Source: Selaginella moellendorffii (taxonomy: Eukaryota; Streptophyta; Lycopodiopsida; Selaginellales; Selaginellaceae). Taken from it: 64,000 nt of DNA. The stretch covers positions 809,431-873,430 of the forward strand of contig NW_003314329.1 of NCBI RefSeq assembly GCF_000143415.4. Direction: 5' to 3'. Below the pieces are notes generated by a model. It saw nothing but the letters and a program-made list of their open reading frames with translations. It made no database searches and was not told the DNA's origin. A program made the position numbers and the translations under genes. Shown here piece after piece: positions 32,815 to 44,575 of this stretch (within the stretch, counting starts at the first letter, position 1; each line of letters opens with the position of its first letter).

Positions 32815-33012
32815 GGCTCGGCGGTGAGGAAATCATCGAGCACGCCGAGGTCGAACGGAGTGGGATTGTCTGAAGGCACATTCGGGTAGAAAGTGAGATT
32901 CCTGGAAGAAGAAGCTGATCACTTCGGTGCAGCGCCTCGGATATGAGAGCGAGGGTGATCCTGCGAGAAAGAGTGATGCAACCACGGGGAAGAGGATGAA
33001 CTTTGCGATGTT
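32815..33012 (-). pseudogene. Truncated dirigent gene copy
   Basis: Matches the first half of the intact dirigent gene next to it (33715-33918): KFILFPVVASLFLAG, SYPRRCTEVISFFFQ, then after a one-base insertion NLTFYPNVPSDNPTPFDLGV and LDDFLTA. It stops abruptly near 32815, lacking the barrel's second half. The shared upstream CCCACATGTT at both copies shows that promoter sequence was duplicated too. Confidence 0.8.
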
Positions 33013-33393
33013 TGAGGAGTCGCCGTGAAGATAAACTTATGAAACATGCGGCCTGAAGAGGCCGGCCATGAAACTGGGCAGCCCACATGTTCCTCACTTG
33101 CTCTCTTGGCATGGAGCAAAAGCTTTAGCAAACTAGAAACTATAGCAGCCAGGAAGACGATATCAATGCACCTGATCTTTCCACCTGATGAAGAACAAAA
33201 CGTAAAAACAATTCGACTTTTTCCAACCTTGGGAGAAATCTTGATCGAGGAGCAGCAAATGTTGGCACACATTTCATGGAGCCGGACATGCTAGCAATGT
33301 TTTCCTTTATTAATGAAATCGAGCAGTCCCAGAAAACCACATCGCATGATTTATACGAGAAATTGAACACCTCACCATAGACTGATATCTTCG

Positions 33394-33918
33394 TCACGCA
33401 TCGTCACGACGCATGGCGATGCCGTAGCACTCCCACAACCTGGTGATAAACAGGTGCATCCGCAGGATCAATCCGCCGGGCTGAGTGGCAAAAGTTGATA
33501 TCTTCGCCGTTCCCTGGACGAGGCTGAACTCTCCAGTCCCGCCGACGATGGCGATCTCTCTCACCTTCTCCGGGAAATGGTTCTGGCCCAAGAGGCTGAT
33601 GATCCCCCGCCGGCCCTTGATCTCCACGGTCATGGTCTGCAGAAACGAGGTCGCGTTGGAATTCAGCGAGTCCCACACAAGCGTGCCCCGGGCGCTTCCC
33701 ACAACCGTGGAGTTCCGCGAGGGCCTGGCGGTGAGGATATCATCCAGCACGCCGAGACCGAACGGGGTGGGATTGTTTGGGGGCACGATCGGATAGAAGG
33801 AGAGATCCTGGAAGAAGACGCTGATAACTTCGGTGCAGTGCCTCGGATACGAGGATGATCCTACGAGAGAGAGTGATGCAGCCGCGCAGAAGAGGATAAA
33901 CTTTGGGAAGGCCGCCAT
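33394..33918 (-). CDS. Dirigent protein
   Basis: Single-exon, 174 aa, with signal peptide (MAAFPKFILFCAAASLSLVG). Dirigent hallmarks: HCTEVISVFFQDLSFYP, GLGVLDDILTARPSRNSTVV, GSARGTLVWDSL, EIAIVGGTGEFSLVQGTAKI. Dirigent proteins form small beta-barrels in the apoplast that direct radical coupling of monolignols to lignans or lignin. A further ATG at 33990 lies upstream of a TATA-like TTTATAAC (about 33969-33976), so the internal start is preferred. The C-terminal tail after RMHLFITRLW is atypical. Confidence 0.88.
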   Translation of the reverse strand: MAAFPKFILFCAAASLSLVGSSSYPRHCTEVISVFFQDLSFYPIVPPNNPTPFGLGVLDDILTARPSRNSTVVGSARGTLVWDSLNSNATSFLQTMTVEIKGRRGIISLLGQNHFPEKVREIAIVGGTGEFSLVQGTAKISTFATQPGGLILRMHLFITRLWECYGIAMRRDDA

Positions 33919-34127
33919 AGCTGCAAGCGAGGAGATGAGATGGCTTGTCCGGTCGCAGATTGCTCGGGTTATAAACTGGTCGTCCCACATGTTTCTCGCT
34001 CGCCATCGGCGTTAAATTTTATTCGCCATTGAATGTTGGAACATGCAGACCATTAATTTGCTGTACTTGAAATCCTATTCAATTATCAGTAACATGAAGC
34101 AAAACTTTTTAATTTAAGCTTTAGAAT

Positions 34128-36442
34128 ATGCGGTCTCAGACAAGAGAAACTTGTGTTTTAGGGTTTATCCATCAAGGATCGGCTCTGCCAAATCGCGAAT
34201 GTAGGCGATGGCGATCCTGGAGCTCGGGCGCGATTGCGTCCGCCAGGCCTCAGGTACGCGCTCGAGAAAGGCTTTCGCGCGGGCTTTTTGTTCTTTCCAG
34301 GCTGAGAGATTGCAATGCGGCAGCGCCAGGAGTATTCCGGGGAGGATTATTGGAGCTGCATTAGCGGCTTCTCTATGCTGTGAATCCAGCGCTTCCAAGG
34401 TGAGATTTTTATTAAAAAAAACGGAACGATTTTTTTTCATAAAACGTTGGCATGATCATCAGCTTTGCAGTGACAACGAGCATGGAGCAGGAAATACTCC
34501 CCATTCCAGAGGAGTTTCCCCCGCTGCCCGACTTTTTCTTTTCCACCATACGAAATGGTGCGAAAAACGATTTGTAAACAAGCTAGTTGTTGTTTTATTA
34601 GATTGTACTAGACAACGGTCTCCGAGTTTTCGTGCTCGAGGATCATGAGCTGGGACTTGTAAGTTCGGCTCTTGCTTTTGCGCTCAAGGAACTGATCCTT
34701 TTTATTTTTTCTGTTTCCAGGAAGGCGGAGGAAACTTAGAACCGGAAGGAAAGGTGATTGCTCTGTTTCTTATAATCTCGCGATGTTTCTGATATAAAAT
34801 CTCACGTCTGCTGTGCAAAGAAGTGGAGGGACTGCGTTACATCCAAGCGATTCATTAGATTTAGAACTGGAGGTAAAGTTGTCAATGTACAAGCTATTTC
34901 TTATTTACTTTTCTATTTTGCAGTCCATGGCAGCTCGAATAGAAGCATCGTCCAGTGGTGGGAGTATGGGTGTCGGCTGTCGTTGCCTTGAGGACGACCT
35001 CAAAACTGTGTTTTCTATATTTTCAGATGGTATGGCCGTTGAAAACTTTGAATTCCTCCTGAGGTGTTTGTTCTGCAGTCGTCCAGAGGCCAACCATGCC
35101 TAGAGAGAAGCTAGAACTTGTTGGAGGACAGCTTCTGGGCTATATCTCTTGACGTAGGCGAGTAGCATCTGCAGGCGATCTTTTTAAAATATGTTTTCCT
35201 TCATCAGGCTGAAACTTCGGCTACAATCGGGTTGCAAAAGCTGCTGTATGGGGATAAAAGTATTTATGCTCGATTGCCCGAGCAAAACACGGTGAGATCC
35301 AGTTTTCGTAACGACCTGGTTGCATTTCACAGACAGGTTTTCCGGTGAGCCATTCCAGTTTTTCTTTGTGCTTCCGTCGTCATATTTTACTTACTGGCCT
35401 GACGCAGCTGTGTTAGGAATTTGGGGTGATTTTGACTCTTAGTCGCTGATTGAAACGGAGTTTTCAACATGACGGACGCCAGAAAACACAAGGAGCAAGC
35501 TTCTGTATGTTCGGCAGGACTGTGGAGCTTTTTCACCAGCAGGCTTTTACCAGTCAACACCATGCCCCAACTTGGTACCAGCATTTCTAAGCCAAATGTG
35601 TACCTCGTGGCTTAACTCAAGGGTATGCACAAGAATCACGAGGGTACTAAATAAGATGTGAATGTAGATATGTTCGTATGGGGGAGCTTGGAACTACGAT
35701 TGCGGATCCTGATGTGTTTGCTTTGGACGTTTTCAACGGCGTGCTAAATGGTTTTGGGGGCCTCCTATTTGACGAGGTATAGTGCTTTTCTCAGTCTTGG
35801 TGATTGTCCTCAAAACGTTATCCTTGTAGATTCGATCGAAAGAAGGTCTGGCATATTCAGTAGCTGGAGGATGGAGTGCTTCGATCGATCACAGGGTTAG
35901 CTTTTCTGATTATAGATTTAAAGCAACGTTTTAAAATGTCTCGCTCAATGTTATATAAGGGTGTTTTCGTCGCCGGAGGAGAAACTCAAGTTCAATCTAT
36001 TCCCAAGTTTCTAAAAGCCGTCAAGGCAGTTTTGGTGTCAATTGTCGAAGCACCTGTTCCTGAAGGCTAGATTTGTCGTGCATGCACTATTGAAACCCTT
36101 CCCTGCATTGCAGAGAAGCTGTCTCAAGCCAAAGAAGCTGCTGTAAATTCTTTTGTTTTCAATTATTCAAGTAGGTAAACTTGCGATTATATCTACCAAA
36201 GTTATCAACATTCGTCTTCTGCAGAGAATCCCAGCTAGCACGTGTCCTCATATACGATCTATTTGGAATCGATCAAAACCTTCCTCTCACTTACAAAAAG
36301 AAGGTTGAAGAAGTAACGAGCAATGACATCCTGGAAGGCGCAAGAAAACATCTTCATCCCGACTTGGAGCCAATTGTCATTGTTACTGACGCGAAGGCAC
36401 TTGGGACTCAAATGCCACCTTTTGTGCAACTGCAAGGACGAT
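34128..36442 (+). pseudogene. M16 (insulinase-type) peptidase pseudogene
   Basis: Pieces in order: VLDNGLRVFVLEDHELGL, EGGGNLEPEGK, RSGGTALHPSDSLDLELE, EDDLKTVFSIFSD, KLLYGDKSIYARLPEQNT, RMGELGTTIADPDVFALDVF, IRSKEGLAYSVAGGWSASID, RGVFVAGGETQVQSIPKF, then LARVLIYDLFGIDQNLPLTY to a stop near 36444. This matches plant M16 peptidases that keep the fold but often lack the HxxEH zinc site. Segments are missing (between LEDHEL and GGG) and in-frame stops occur around 35435 (GDFDS*SLIETEFST*). Introns are retained, so it is a decayed gene duplicate. Confidence 0.7.
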
Positions 36443-36815
36443 AAAGCTACGCGCAGGCAAGTATTATTTCTGCTTTGCCATCAGAGAGTGGCACAATGGA
36501 GGACTTGGATTCCTACTCACAGTCTTTGTAGACAGGTACTTGAAGAGTCTGGAGTATCCAGTGGCATGGGAGTATCGCAGCAGATGAATGCTCGATCAAA
36601 GAGTAAAATTTCTTCTTGTGTTATGTTATCCTATGCCGCTTATTCTCTAAACAGGTGCTTTCGCCAGGTCGTCGACGAGATGATGGAACGAAGCGTACTT
36701 TCGTGGCCGTCGTGTACCCGCAGGCCATGGGAGCAGCGAGGAGATTTCTGTGAACATTCGTTTCAAAGCTTACCGGGTTCTTTTTGACACTTCAAAGTCC
36801 ACTCTATGTCCTGTC

Positions 36816-37495
36816 CATAGTTGCCGGAAAACGTATGAAACTAAAAAAACGTAACGTTTTAAACGCGTTAAAAAACGCCGTTCTAAACTCCCAACGCGTT
36901 TGCACTATTTGCAAAAAGAGACAAAGGTTTCTTTAGGGTTTCTTCAGGGTTCATGCAGGAATTGGAGGACGCCGCGAATGCTGGAGCTGGAAGCATGTGA
37001 TACGAGCAGAGCGGCACTGGACATGTAAGTATTGTCATGAGATTCAAGTGAGTGCGAGCACATCTTGCTGGAGTTCGGGCAAGAGGTGTGAAAACGTGCA
37101 AGGCAATGAGGGAGATCCCTTATGAAGTTCTTAAAAAAGCTCGCAGCAGTTTTTCCGATTTCGAGCTAGCAGACCCAGCAGATGCCGATGATGGGCATCT
37201 GCTGCAGCAAGCCTCACAGGGTTCAGGGGGGCCAGTAGAATCTATGGTGGCAAGCACAGAGAACTGGTCCAGTGCTGGGACAAGCAAATGGCTTCTTCTT
37301 TCATTTGTTTTAATATGTTATTCGGTTGGGTTTTATAAGCTTAATATCAGATTAAAGTGTCTTTCGTAAATATTAGTGTTTTCTTAATCATTTTAGGCTT
37401 TAACATGTAAACGTTTGATTGTCCTGAAAAAAACGTTTTAAACGGCGTTTAAACGTGGACGCGTTTGAACGTTTGCACGTCTAGCTGCAACTATG
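36816..37495 (+). mobile_element. hAT DNA transposon, non-autonomous or decayed (680 bp)
   Basis: Ends are inverted: CATAGTTGCCGG on the left, and GCAACTATG on the right, whose complement reads CATAGTTGC. It is flanked by a perfect 8-bp direct repeat GTCCTGTC (36808-36815 and 37496-37503), the target-duplication length of hAT elements. Subterminal AACGTTTTAAACG-type motifs occur near both ends. Inside, RAHLAGVRARGVKTCKAM and IPYEVLKKARSSF resemble the BED-finger region of hAT transposases, but there is no catalytic domain. Confidence 0.85.
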
Positions 37496-37596
37496 GTCCT
37501 GTCTCCTCGGGTCGTGGTAAATCCTACTGATATTTTTTATGATTCCTGTTGTCGGCTGGATCAAGAAGATCATGAGCAGTGTCTCCTGAGCAGAAA

Positions 37597-37822
37597 ATGT
37601 GGCTGGTGGATCGTCTCCTCATTTTCACGCTCAGCCTCTTCGCTACACCAGCTATTACGTGTAGATCGAAGATAAAATAAGCTCTCATCTCAACTCGACA
37701 GGGTTCTTGAGCCTCAACTGTGGAGCGTTACCCGACGACACCCTTGAAGCTACAAACGATCTCAAATTGTTTTGGATTCCAGCAAGGCTCAACCTCGGAG
37801 TAGTTTCGGATTCAGATATCAG
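37597..37822 (+). pseudogene. 5' fragment of a malectin-like receptor kinase gene
   Basis: An ATG opens a signal peptide (MWLVDRLLIFTLSLFATPA) ending at a donor; after a short intron an exon at about 37702-37822 reads FLSLNCGALPDDTLEATNDL and ends in another donor. FLSLNCG followed by W-I-P is the start of malectin-like ectodomains of plant receptor kinases. Nothing recognisable follows, so the gene is truncated. The hAT element sits about 100 bp upstream. Confidence 0.5.
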
Positions 37823-37829
37823 GTGTTTC

Positions 37830-38460
37830 TCAGAATATTTGTGTTTCCTTTTCTCGAAACGGTAGACTGAAAACCTGTTTTTCCAATTTTTTTTTGGTTT
37901 TTTGCATAAGCTGTCTCAGTCGCAGCACATCCTTACGATATAATAAAGTTTCTCTAATGATCAGAATTTTTCCCTACTTATACGTACTTAGATGTCCTTG
38001 ATGTTGGACGGAGTCTTGTGAGGCTCGTTTCAAAAGGTCTATTTTAATGCAAATGGACTTTCAGAAACATTTCAAAGTCTACTCTCCTTGTAGTTAATTT
38101 TTCTATTACCACAGTTTGACGCTTGGTATCCTGGCCAAGTATATTTATGAAAGAAAACAAATTTAAAATAAAGTGCCTTTAATAACCTTATGCCAAGAAA
38201 CCATTTGGTGGCCACTGCCATTCCTTCCTTTCATCCAAGGCTAAATGGTTTGTGAACAAAAGAAACTAATAAGAAGTATTAGAGATACATTGTCAATGTT
38301 AAATTTAAAAGAAGGATGTTTTAATCACTTGGGATATAAGTGTATGATTATGATGCCATATACTAATATTAATGTAAAGTTCTATTTTGTTAAAGTGGGA
38401 ATTGTCATTATCCCACTTGTAAAATAAGGTTTCCAAACCTTTATATAGTATATAAATATA
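37830..38460. other. AT-rich spacer
   Basis: AT-rich sequence between the truncated receptor gene and the composite element; no coding or repeat structure recognised. Confidence 0.5.
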
Positions 38461-39055
38461 ACAAAATTCAATTGCATTAAGGCACATGCCATTTTATTTT
38501 AAACAAGGAAATGTCTACTCAATCACTTCTCCTCCCTCTGCCACTGCTTCACCTCTCTCTTCTCCTTGTCATCGTCGTCCAATTTCTTTCCATCCTTTTA
38601 ATATTGGCTCAGTTGCTCCGAGTCTAGGTGGAGCCCAAGTCCCTATTCAATCTTTACTTTCCCCTTATTAATAAAATAACTTCGTAGACTTCCAATAACA
38701 TGCTGTAACACTTCTAATATGATGCAAATCCTCTCAAAGAATTGTCTTTTAATATTAATACAATGGCATGGAACCCTATGCCATAATAAGTTACATTTTT
38801 AAATAAATACATGCCATCTCAGACTGTTCTTTTTTGCCTCCAACGCCTATACAATAATCTTGGAATTTCATCACTCTCCACACTATCAGGATTTAAACCC
38901 AATAGTAATGCCATCTCTTCTCTAATACGTCCACGCTCATGTTCAGTGGTCGAAGAACCCATCCGGTTGAGCAGATTATGGAGATGCGGATAGTGCTTGG
39001 CTAGACAATATACATGCCATAAATGATGACTGGTGTCTGTCCGATCAAATGGCTT

Positions 39056-42000
39056 CTAATATATCGTTCCATTTGCCATTTGGTTGATTTCTACAGCCAC
39101 CTCCTGGACTGGCCAGTTCTCTATCACCATTGCTCCAAGCCGTTTTGCAAGGTCCCCCAGAACATATGGTTTCTTCTCCCTAGTTTCCATACTGCAAGAG
39201 ATGGGGTGCATTGCATATGTGTGCGTGTTCGCTGCAGTTTTAATTGGCGAGTCATCGATGATAAGGATTTCACTTGACCTCGCAGTCCGGTTCATCACTA
39301 CAGCCTCTGGCTTGACGAAGATGGGCTTGTTACCCCTCACATGGACCATAGTCAAGCAATCCTCCTGCGTTAGGAGAAAGTCAAATGGTAATATTACTTG
39401 CGTCTGATCGTGCATCATCTGTAGCAACGTTAATGCATTGTGGCGCATCATGGACGTCCAAACTCCCAATTGCAAATTGAACTCGGCCCTCTATTTTAAG
39501 TGTCGCATGGTCATTATTAGATCCTGCAGTTTCTCCCATATGATTAATGTGAATCTGTCTCTTTTGACCTACTTGCGACCGTAGGCTTTGGAGGGTGCAA
39601 TGACATTCGAGGACGAGCCACGCTCATGGGAGAAAAGGACACTGTTCAGATCAAAAATGATACAGTACCTTCGTCGTGACTCTGAAATGAAATGCGTCAG
39701 CATAAAAAATGGTACAAGTCAATTTTACCATCTACAATATTAGCGAATGGTGCTCCCGATGGTCGTTGAGAGGGTTTTGGTCGAGGAAACGTGAAGGGCG
39801 GAAATACTCTCCTTTGCAATGTGGGGTCAATCGCATCCGATGGCGTGTGGGCACATGCCATTTCAGCTGTAGACTCTGGTACAACTAGCTCAATAGTGGC
39901 ATGGGGTGGTTCCGATGGCGTGTGATCACACACCATTTCAGCTAGTGCCTCCGTTGGCAAAGTGGACATGACCGAACAGGCAGCAGGGGCAGTGTAGGGA
40001 GGTTCCAACGGCGCGTAGTCAGACGATTGGGCACACGTTGAGTCCGTTGGAAATGAGGATACGACCGGCTCGGTGGCTGGGGCGGCCTCATGTGGGTCCA
40101 ATGGCGCCTGGTGACCGTCAGTTGGATACGTGGACAAGATTGACTCAGTGGTATGGGCAGCATCAAGTGGAGCATGGTCAGCTTGCTTGGCGTTGATATG
40201 GATAGTAGCCTCCACCAGCTCCGATATCACTTGGGCGCACTGCTGATTCTGAAGGATTGGACATACATTTCGACCCTTGCTTGGCACTATCCTTCTTCGA
40301 CACTAAAGGCTAGAGTTTGTATCTTAATTCAACTGAATAATCTCTACTTACCATTTGCTCTGCGACCTACTTGGACAATGTTAGAAATGGTAAAAGGTTA
40401 GGAATGGATGTACTATTATTTACCTGATGGTTTGTCTTGTATGACCTTCCTCTGCTGCTCTTTGGCCACCTCAGGCTGGCCATCATTGTCATCATCGTCG
40501 TCGTCGTTATTGTGATCGTCACCATTGTGAGGACCATCCAAGTCCTTTTCGTCCTCCTCTTCTTTGTCTTCCTCTTCGTCCTTCTGCTCTTCCTGCTCAT
40601 TATCTTTCTCTGGCTCCTCATCCCCCTCCTGCATTTCTTCCATAGGCTGCTCAGGCTGGATGGCTTGTTCTTCTAGGACCATCTTGGGAAAATCATCTGG
40701 CCGAGTCTCCATCTCAAAATACAAGACATCCATAGCCTGTTTTAGTGCGTGACCTAGGACCGTATCCTCACCCGACTGTCTTAACATGGTTTCTGCATGT
40801 TCTTGCACCCTTCGAAGACGACGAGATGAGAAAAACATGGCCCTAATTTGAAAAGCATCCCTCATCCATTATACCTCTCCATTGAGATTGGGGAAGGGGA
40901 GTCCGCCATAGGAATCTGAGTCAGGAGGTGGTGACTGGGTGCTTTCACTCAGCCCTTGATTTGCAATGAATGGCATGAGCACACACGCCATAACCGCGAG
41001 GCATTACCTATCATCTTTTCGTTGCCCTTCTTCCTTTTCGAATCAAATGCCTCTGATCCCGACGACTGTCCAACGTGCTCACGTGACCTTACCTTGTGCA
41101 GGTTGTGAGCTCGGCCCAACATGGGTATCTTCAACAGTAGTTGTTAACGCCGTTTCAGCATCTGGGGGTGGCCACACTCCTGCATACAGAGCTTGTGTTT
41201 AAACTTAAAGTGCGTACTCACCAGGTTCGCAGAGAAGATATTGTTTTTCTTTGGCAACTGTAATTATATGCTCCATTGAAGTCACCTCTTCAATGGAGTT
41301 TGTCACCGCAACACACGGGACACCCTTGAGTAGTGCGGCTCAAAAGAATAGTCCGCCACAGTTGTACTCGACAACGCATTTGCCCTTGGAGTCGGAAGCA
41401 GGTGACCCACCCGCTATTGCGTTGAAGACCCAGCTGAGCATTTCCCATGCTGCACTTGGAGCTTTCTCTGGATTTGAAAGCTCCATAGCCGTCTTCAGTT
41501 CCTCAGGCACGGGTAAATTGACCTCCCTCAAATCAATTCGATCGGCCTTGTCGAACGAAGCTAGGAAGTCACTCCAGTCCCACTCTGCTGCAAGACCAAT
41601 AACAAGGGCGAGTGTGAAGATGCGGACATTTGTCGGTATCTTCTTCTTAGCCATTATCCTATGGATCTTCCGCATCTCCTTGCCTTTCAACCGAGCCTTC
41701 ACCTCGTTCAAGGCCTTCCAGAACTTGTGATAGGATTCGGAGTCGTAGATCATATAGTGGACTGAAGATTCCACCTCTGCAAGTCCCACCATGAAGTCAA
41801 TGATGGAGCTGACTTCGTCTGCATGAGTGATCTCCTCGTTTGTGAAGTCCATCACACAAAAGATGTTCTTGACCTGCTCATCTCCGCGGGAAATGATGCT
41901 CCTCCACCTTTGATCCTCATCCGAATTCACGTATACCCGGTAAGGTTCTCGATAGGCCTCTGCTGCGGGGTCGAGCTGTTTCTGAAGCCGGCGGTCGACA

Positions 42001-43777
42001 TCCCTCTTAATGAAATTTGGATACTAATCCAACTTCTCAGCTTTACTTTTCGTGGCATCCCACAGCAGATCGATGAACTTGGGGGCCCCCTTCACGTACT
42101 CGTCGATGTCTTCATTTGAAAACTCCAGCTCTTCCATCATCTCTTGCGTGGTGTCAATGCTCACCCTCTCCACGGCCACTTGCTCGAAGATCCAATCCTT
42201 CAATAGCGCACGAGCTCTCAGAGTCGTGCACAAGTCCTCGTATGTCACAATATGGCCGGGAGTCATTTTGGTCTTGTTGAAGACTACCTCACCACGTAGA
42301 AGAGCATTAGCCACTGTCAGAAGGTCATCCTCGTCTAGAGACCGCGAGAAACGCAAGGCGTTGAGCTTCAAATCATTGGGCTTCCGGCCGTCCTCCACAC
42401 CCATTGAGTTTAGCAACTCCCCGTCATGGTACCTCCTCAGCACATCTACCCATTTGTCAAAAACAACTTTTGTCGCGAGTAGAATGTGATGGATGCTGAG
42501 TGTGTTATTGACCCCCAGTGTTTTCGAGAGAAGACTCGAGAATTCCTGCAATGGAAATGGCGTGAGGCCACATGCTATGCCACATGCAACGAGGCTTACC
42601 TACCAGGCACTAGTTGCTAGTGCACGTCCTTGTCCTGGTTTTGTGGCTTCTTTAGTTGAGCCCAGAGCTTCTGTGTTTGTGCCAATGTCTCGTGCAGACC
42701 CGATTTGTAGCACGTTTCTTGCTTGACATTCTGCACGTGGGAGATGTATATGATAGATCGGAGGGGCGAGTTGCCTTTTATCAGGCGGACAACTCTTGTC
42801 TTGAAGACTTTCTTCACCTCCTCGCCCACCATAATATCCACAACTATCTCTTGCATCGCCAAACTAGAATGCTGCCCGGAGACGGCATAGAACCGGATGT
42901 TCTGATTGTCCAACACCTTCCTATTGATCAAGTCTGGAAACCTCATCTCGCCCTTCATTGTTCAGTAGTAGGGGATCACGTCTGCGATGTCGGGTGTTAC
43001 TGGACTTGCCAGCATCTTCTGCTTCAGTTTCTCCACCCACTCATCAGATACTAGCCGGTGGTTGTATTTGCTTTGGATGTCGATGTGGCTCACGTCGATT
43101 GTATATACTTTGTTGGAATAGTAACAAGTACTATTATCTACGACGATTTTTGCTGCCTCTTCTTGCTCTTTCTGCTCTTTGCGGCTCTTCTTTTTGGTGG
43201 GTGTAGTGTTCAAACCCGAGGCAATGGCATCACCGAGTAGCTTCTTTTTTGGAGCAGGAGAGTCGGACGTCGGCTTGAGCTTGACCACCCTTTTCTGCTT
43301 CAGGGTAGTTTCCAGATCGACCCCCTTCCCCTTCGCTTCGCGAACTAGAGTCACTCTCAACGGCTCAATATTGGAATATAGTTTTTGAACATTGCCATAG
43401 GTGAGGTCTGTGGATTCCATGTGATCTTCATAGACCCGCAGCGTCTTTGAAATTATGGGCCTCCTGGACAACCTCTCCCTAGCTCCCTCTAGGAATTCCT
43501 CATAGCCGCTGCCCCCCTCCGGGAAGCCGCTAGGATGTGCAAGGTGGATCTTGAAGGCGGACGCTGTCTCTACCACAAGTGCTAGTCCATATTCTTGCAT
43601 GGAACTGCATAGAGTGTCTGTCATTTGGATGAGGATCCCCATACATTCTTTTCTCCCACCATCTGTGTTGTACAGCCTCAGATCCTCGCCTTCCATCCCG
43701 AAAGTCCAACTGGTGAGCTCCTCCCCTTTCTCTGCATCCACATTGACAGTGGCTGGAAGAAGAACGCAATTCCTCTC
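39056..43777 (-). pseudogene. Multi-exon element gene: ParB-like domain, possible methyltransferase segment, FCP1-like HAD domain
   Basis: Coding order runs right to left. The exon from 43777 to about 42626 encodes a Lys-rich linker and then a ParB/sulfiredoxin-like domain (TIDVSHIDIQSKYNHRLVSD, later IRFYAVSGQHSSLAMQEIVV). After an 80-nt intron (42546-42625) comes a long exon 42545-41222 whose end, KGKCVVEYNCGGLFF*AALL, weakly recalls a DNA methyltransferase SAM loop. Small exons near 41150 and 41040 and an Asp/Glu-rich exon (40416-40865) follow, then a peptide-repeat exon (39697-40287). Last is an FCP1/NIF-type HAD domain: YCIIFDLNSVLF, LGVWTSMMRHNALTLL, ILIIDDSPIKTAANT. In-frame stops at 42962, 42024 and 41340 leave the frame otherwise unbroken. 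Motif I has lost its second Asp (DLNSV). Confidence 0.5.
39697..40287 (-). repeat. Peptide-repeat exon partly built from the palindromes
   Basis: Encodes loosely repeated units with APLDPH/APLEPP and STLPTE/SFPTDS. Two palindrome copies (39840 and 39915) translate as EMACAHTPSDA and EMVCDHTPSEP, so palindrome plus flank makes up part of each repeat unit. Low-complexity Pro/Thr/Ala-rich sequence with no known domain. Confidence 0.5.
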
Positions 43778-44228
43778 CTATTCAGAAATGCACAACTATT
43801 AGAGCTGACAGATGAAAAGCTAGCAACTGGAAATAACGTGAGGCCACACGCTATTCACCACTGCATCAGATGTCTTGAGGCTGCATCCTAAGATGGCGTG
43901 AGGCTACACGCCATCTGTAACCGGACTGCACTCGAGAGCCCAATCGGTGCATGCCAATGTTGCTACTGAATGGCATGTGGCCTCATGCCATTTTCTACTT
44001 GGCCTAAAAGACTTACCATTTGAAGCCGAGTGGAGGCGTGACAATCGAGGCTGGACTCGCTGGCGAATGTGCATTGTGTGTGCAGTGGATCGTAGCAGCA
44101 AGGCTACTTTGCCACTTACAGTTGGAGAGTGGCGCTGAAATCTCCTGGGACGCCAAGTGGGCTGCGTGTGGGTGGTGGAGTGGGCGGTGGAGTTGGCGGC
44201 GAAGTTACAAACTGGGTGTGTCTTGAAG

Positions 44229-44575
44229 TGGACGCCGATGCACACGAGCGCGAGTGTGATGCAAGCGCGAGTGGACGCCGATGCACACGAGAAACCTGTA
44301 GAGAAGGTAGATGAGTGCGAATGTGAGCGTGATCGCGAGTGGGAGCGCGATGTGAGCGTGAGTGTGCGAGCGCGAGTACAAAGCAAAATGCAAAACCTAA
44401 CCTCACACGCGCGAAATGTCACGACGGTTGGTAATCCCGCAACGTCATCATTCCTCGGACTTGAGCGCCACCATTAATTTCTGGATCGCCGCGCGCATGC
44501 ATGCACGTGAAATCCAAAAGAAATCCACAACATCATCATTCCTCGGACTGCATGCACGCGAAATCCAAAAGAAAG
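44229..44575. repeat. Direct repeats and GAGTGYGAGCG-type minisatellite
   Basis: GTGGACGCCGATGCACACGAG occurs twice (about 44229 and 44270), followed by imperfect GAGCGYGAG units to 44375. A second pair, CATCATTCCTCGGACT (44447 and 44534) with GCATGCACGYGAAATCCAAA (44498 and 44550), is a separate tandem duplication of about 50-85 bp. Confidence 0.7.

Noticed and set aside
33046-33294. 82-codon plus-strand frame next to the dirigent relic
   Set aside because: No recognisable content; overlaps the promoter region of the duplicated dirigent copy.
40437-40752. Hydrophobic Leu/Ile/Val-rich plus-strand frames that look like membrane proteins
   Set aside because: They are the complement of the Asp/Glu-rich exon on the minus strand.
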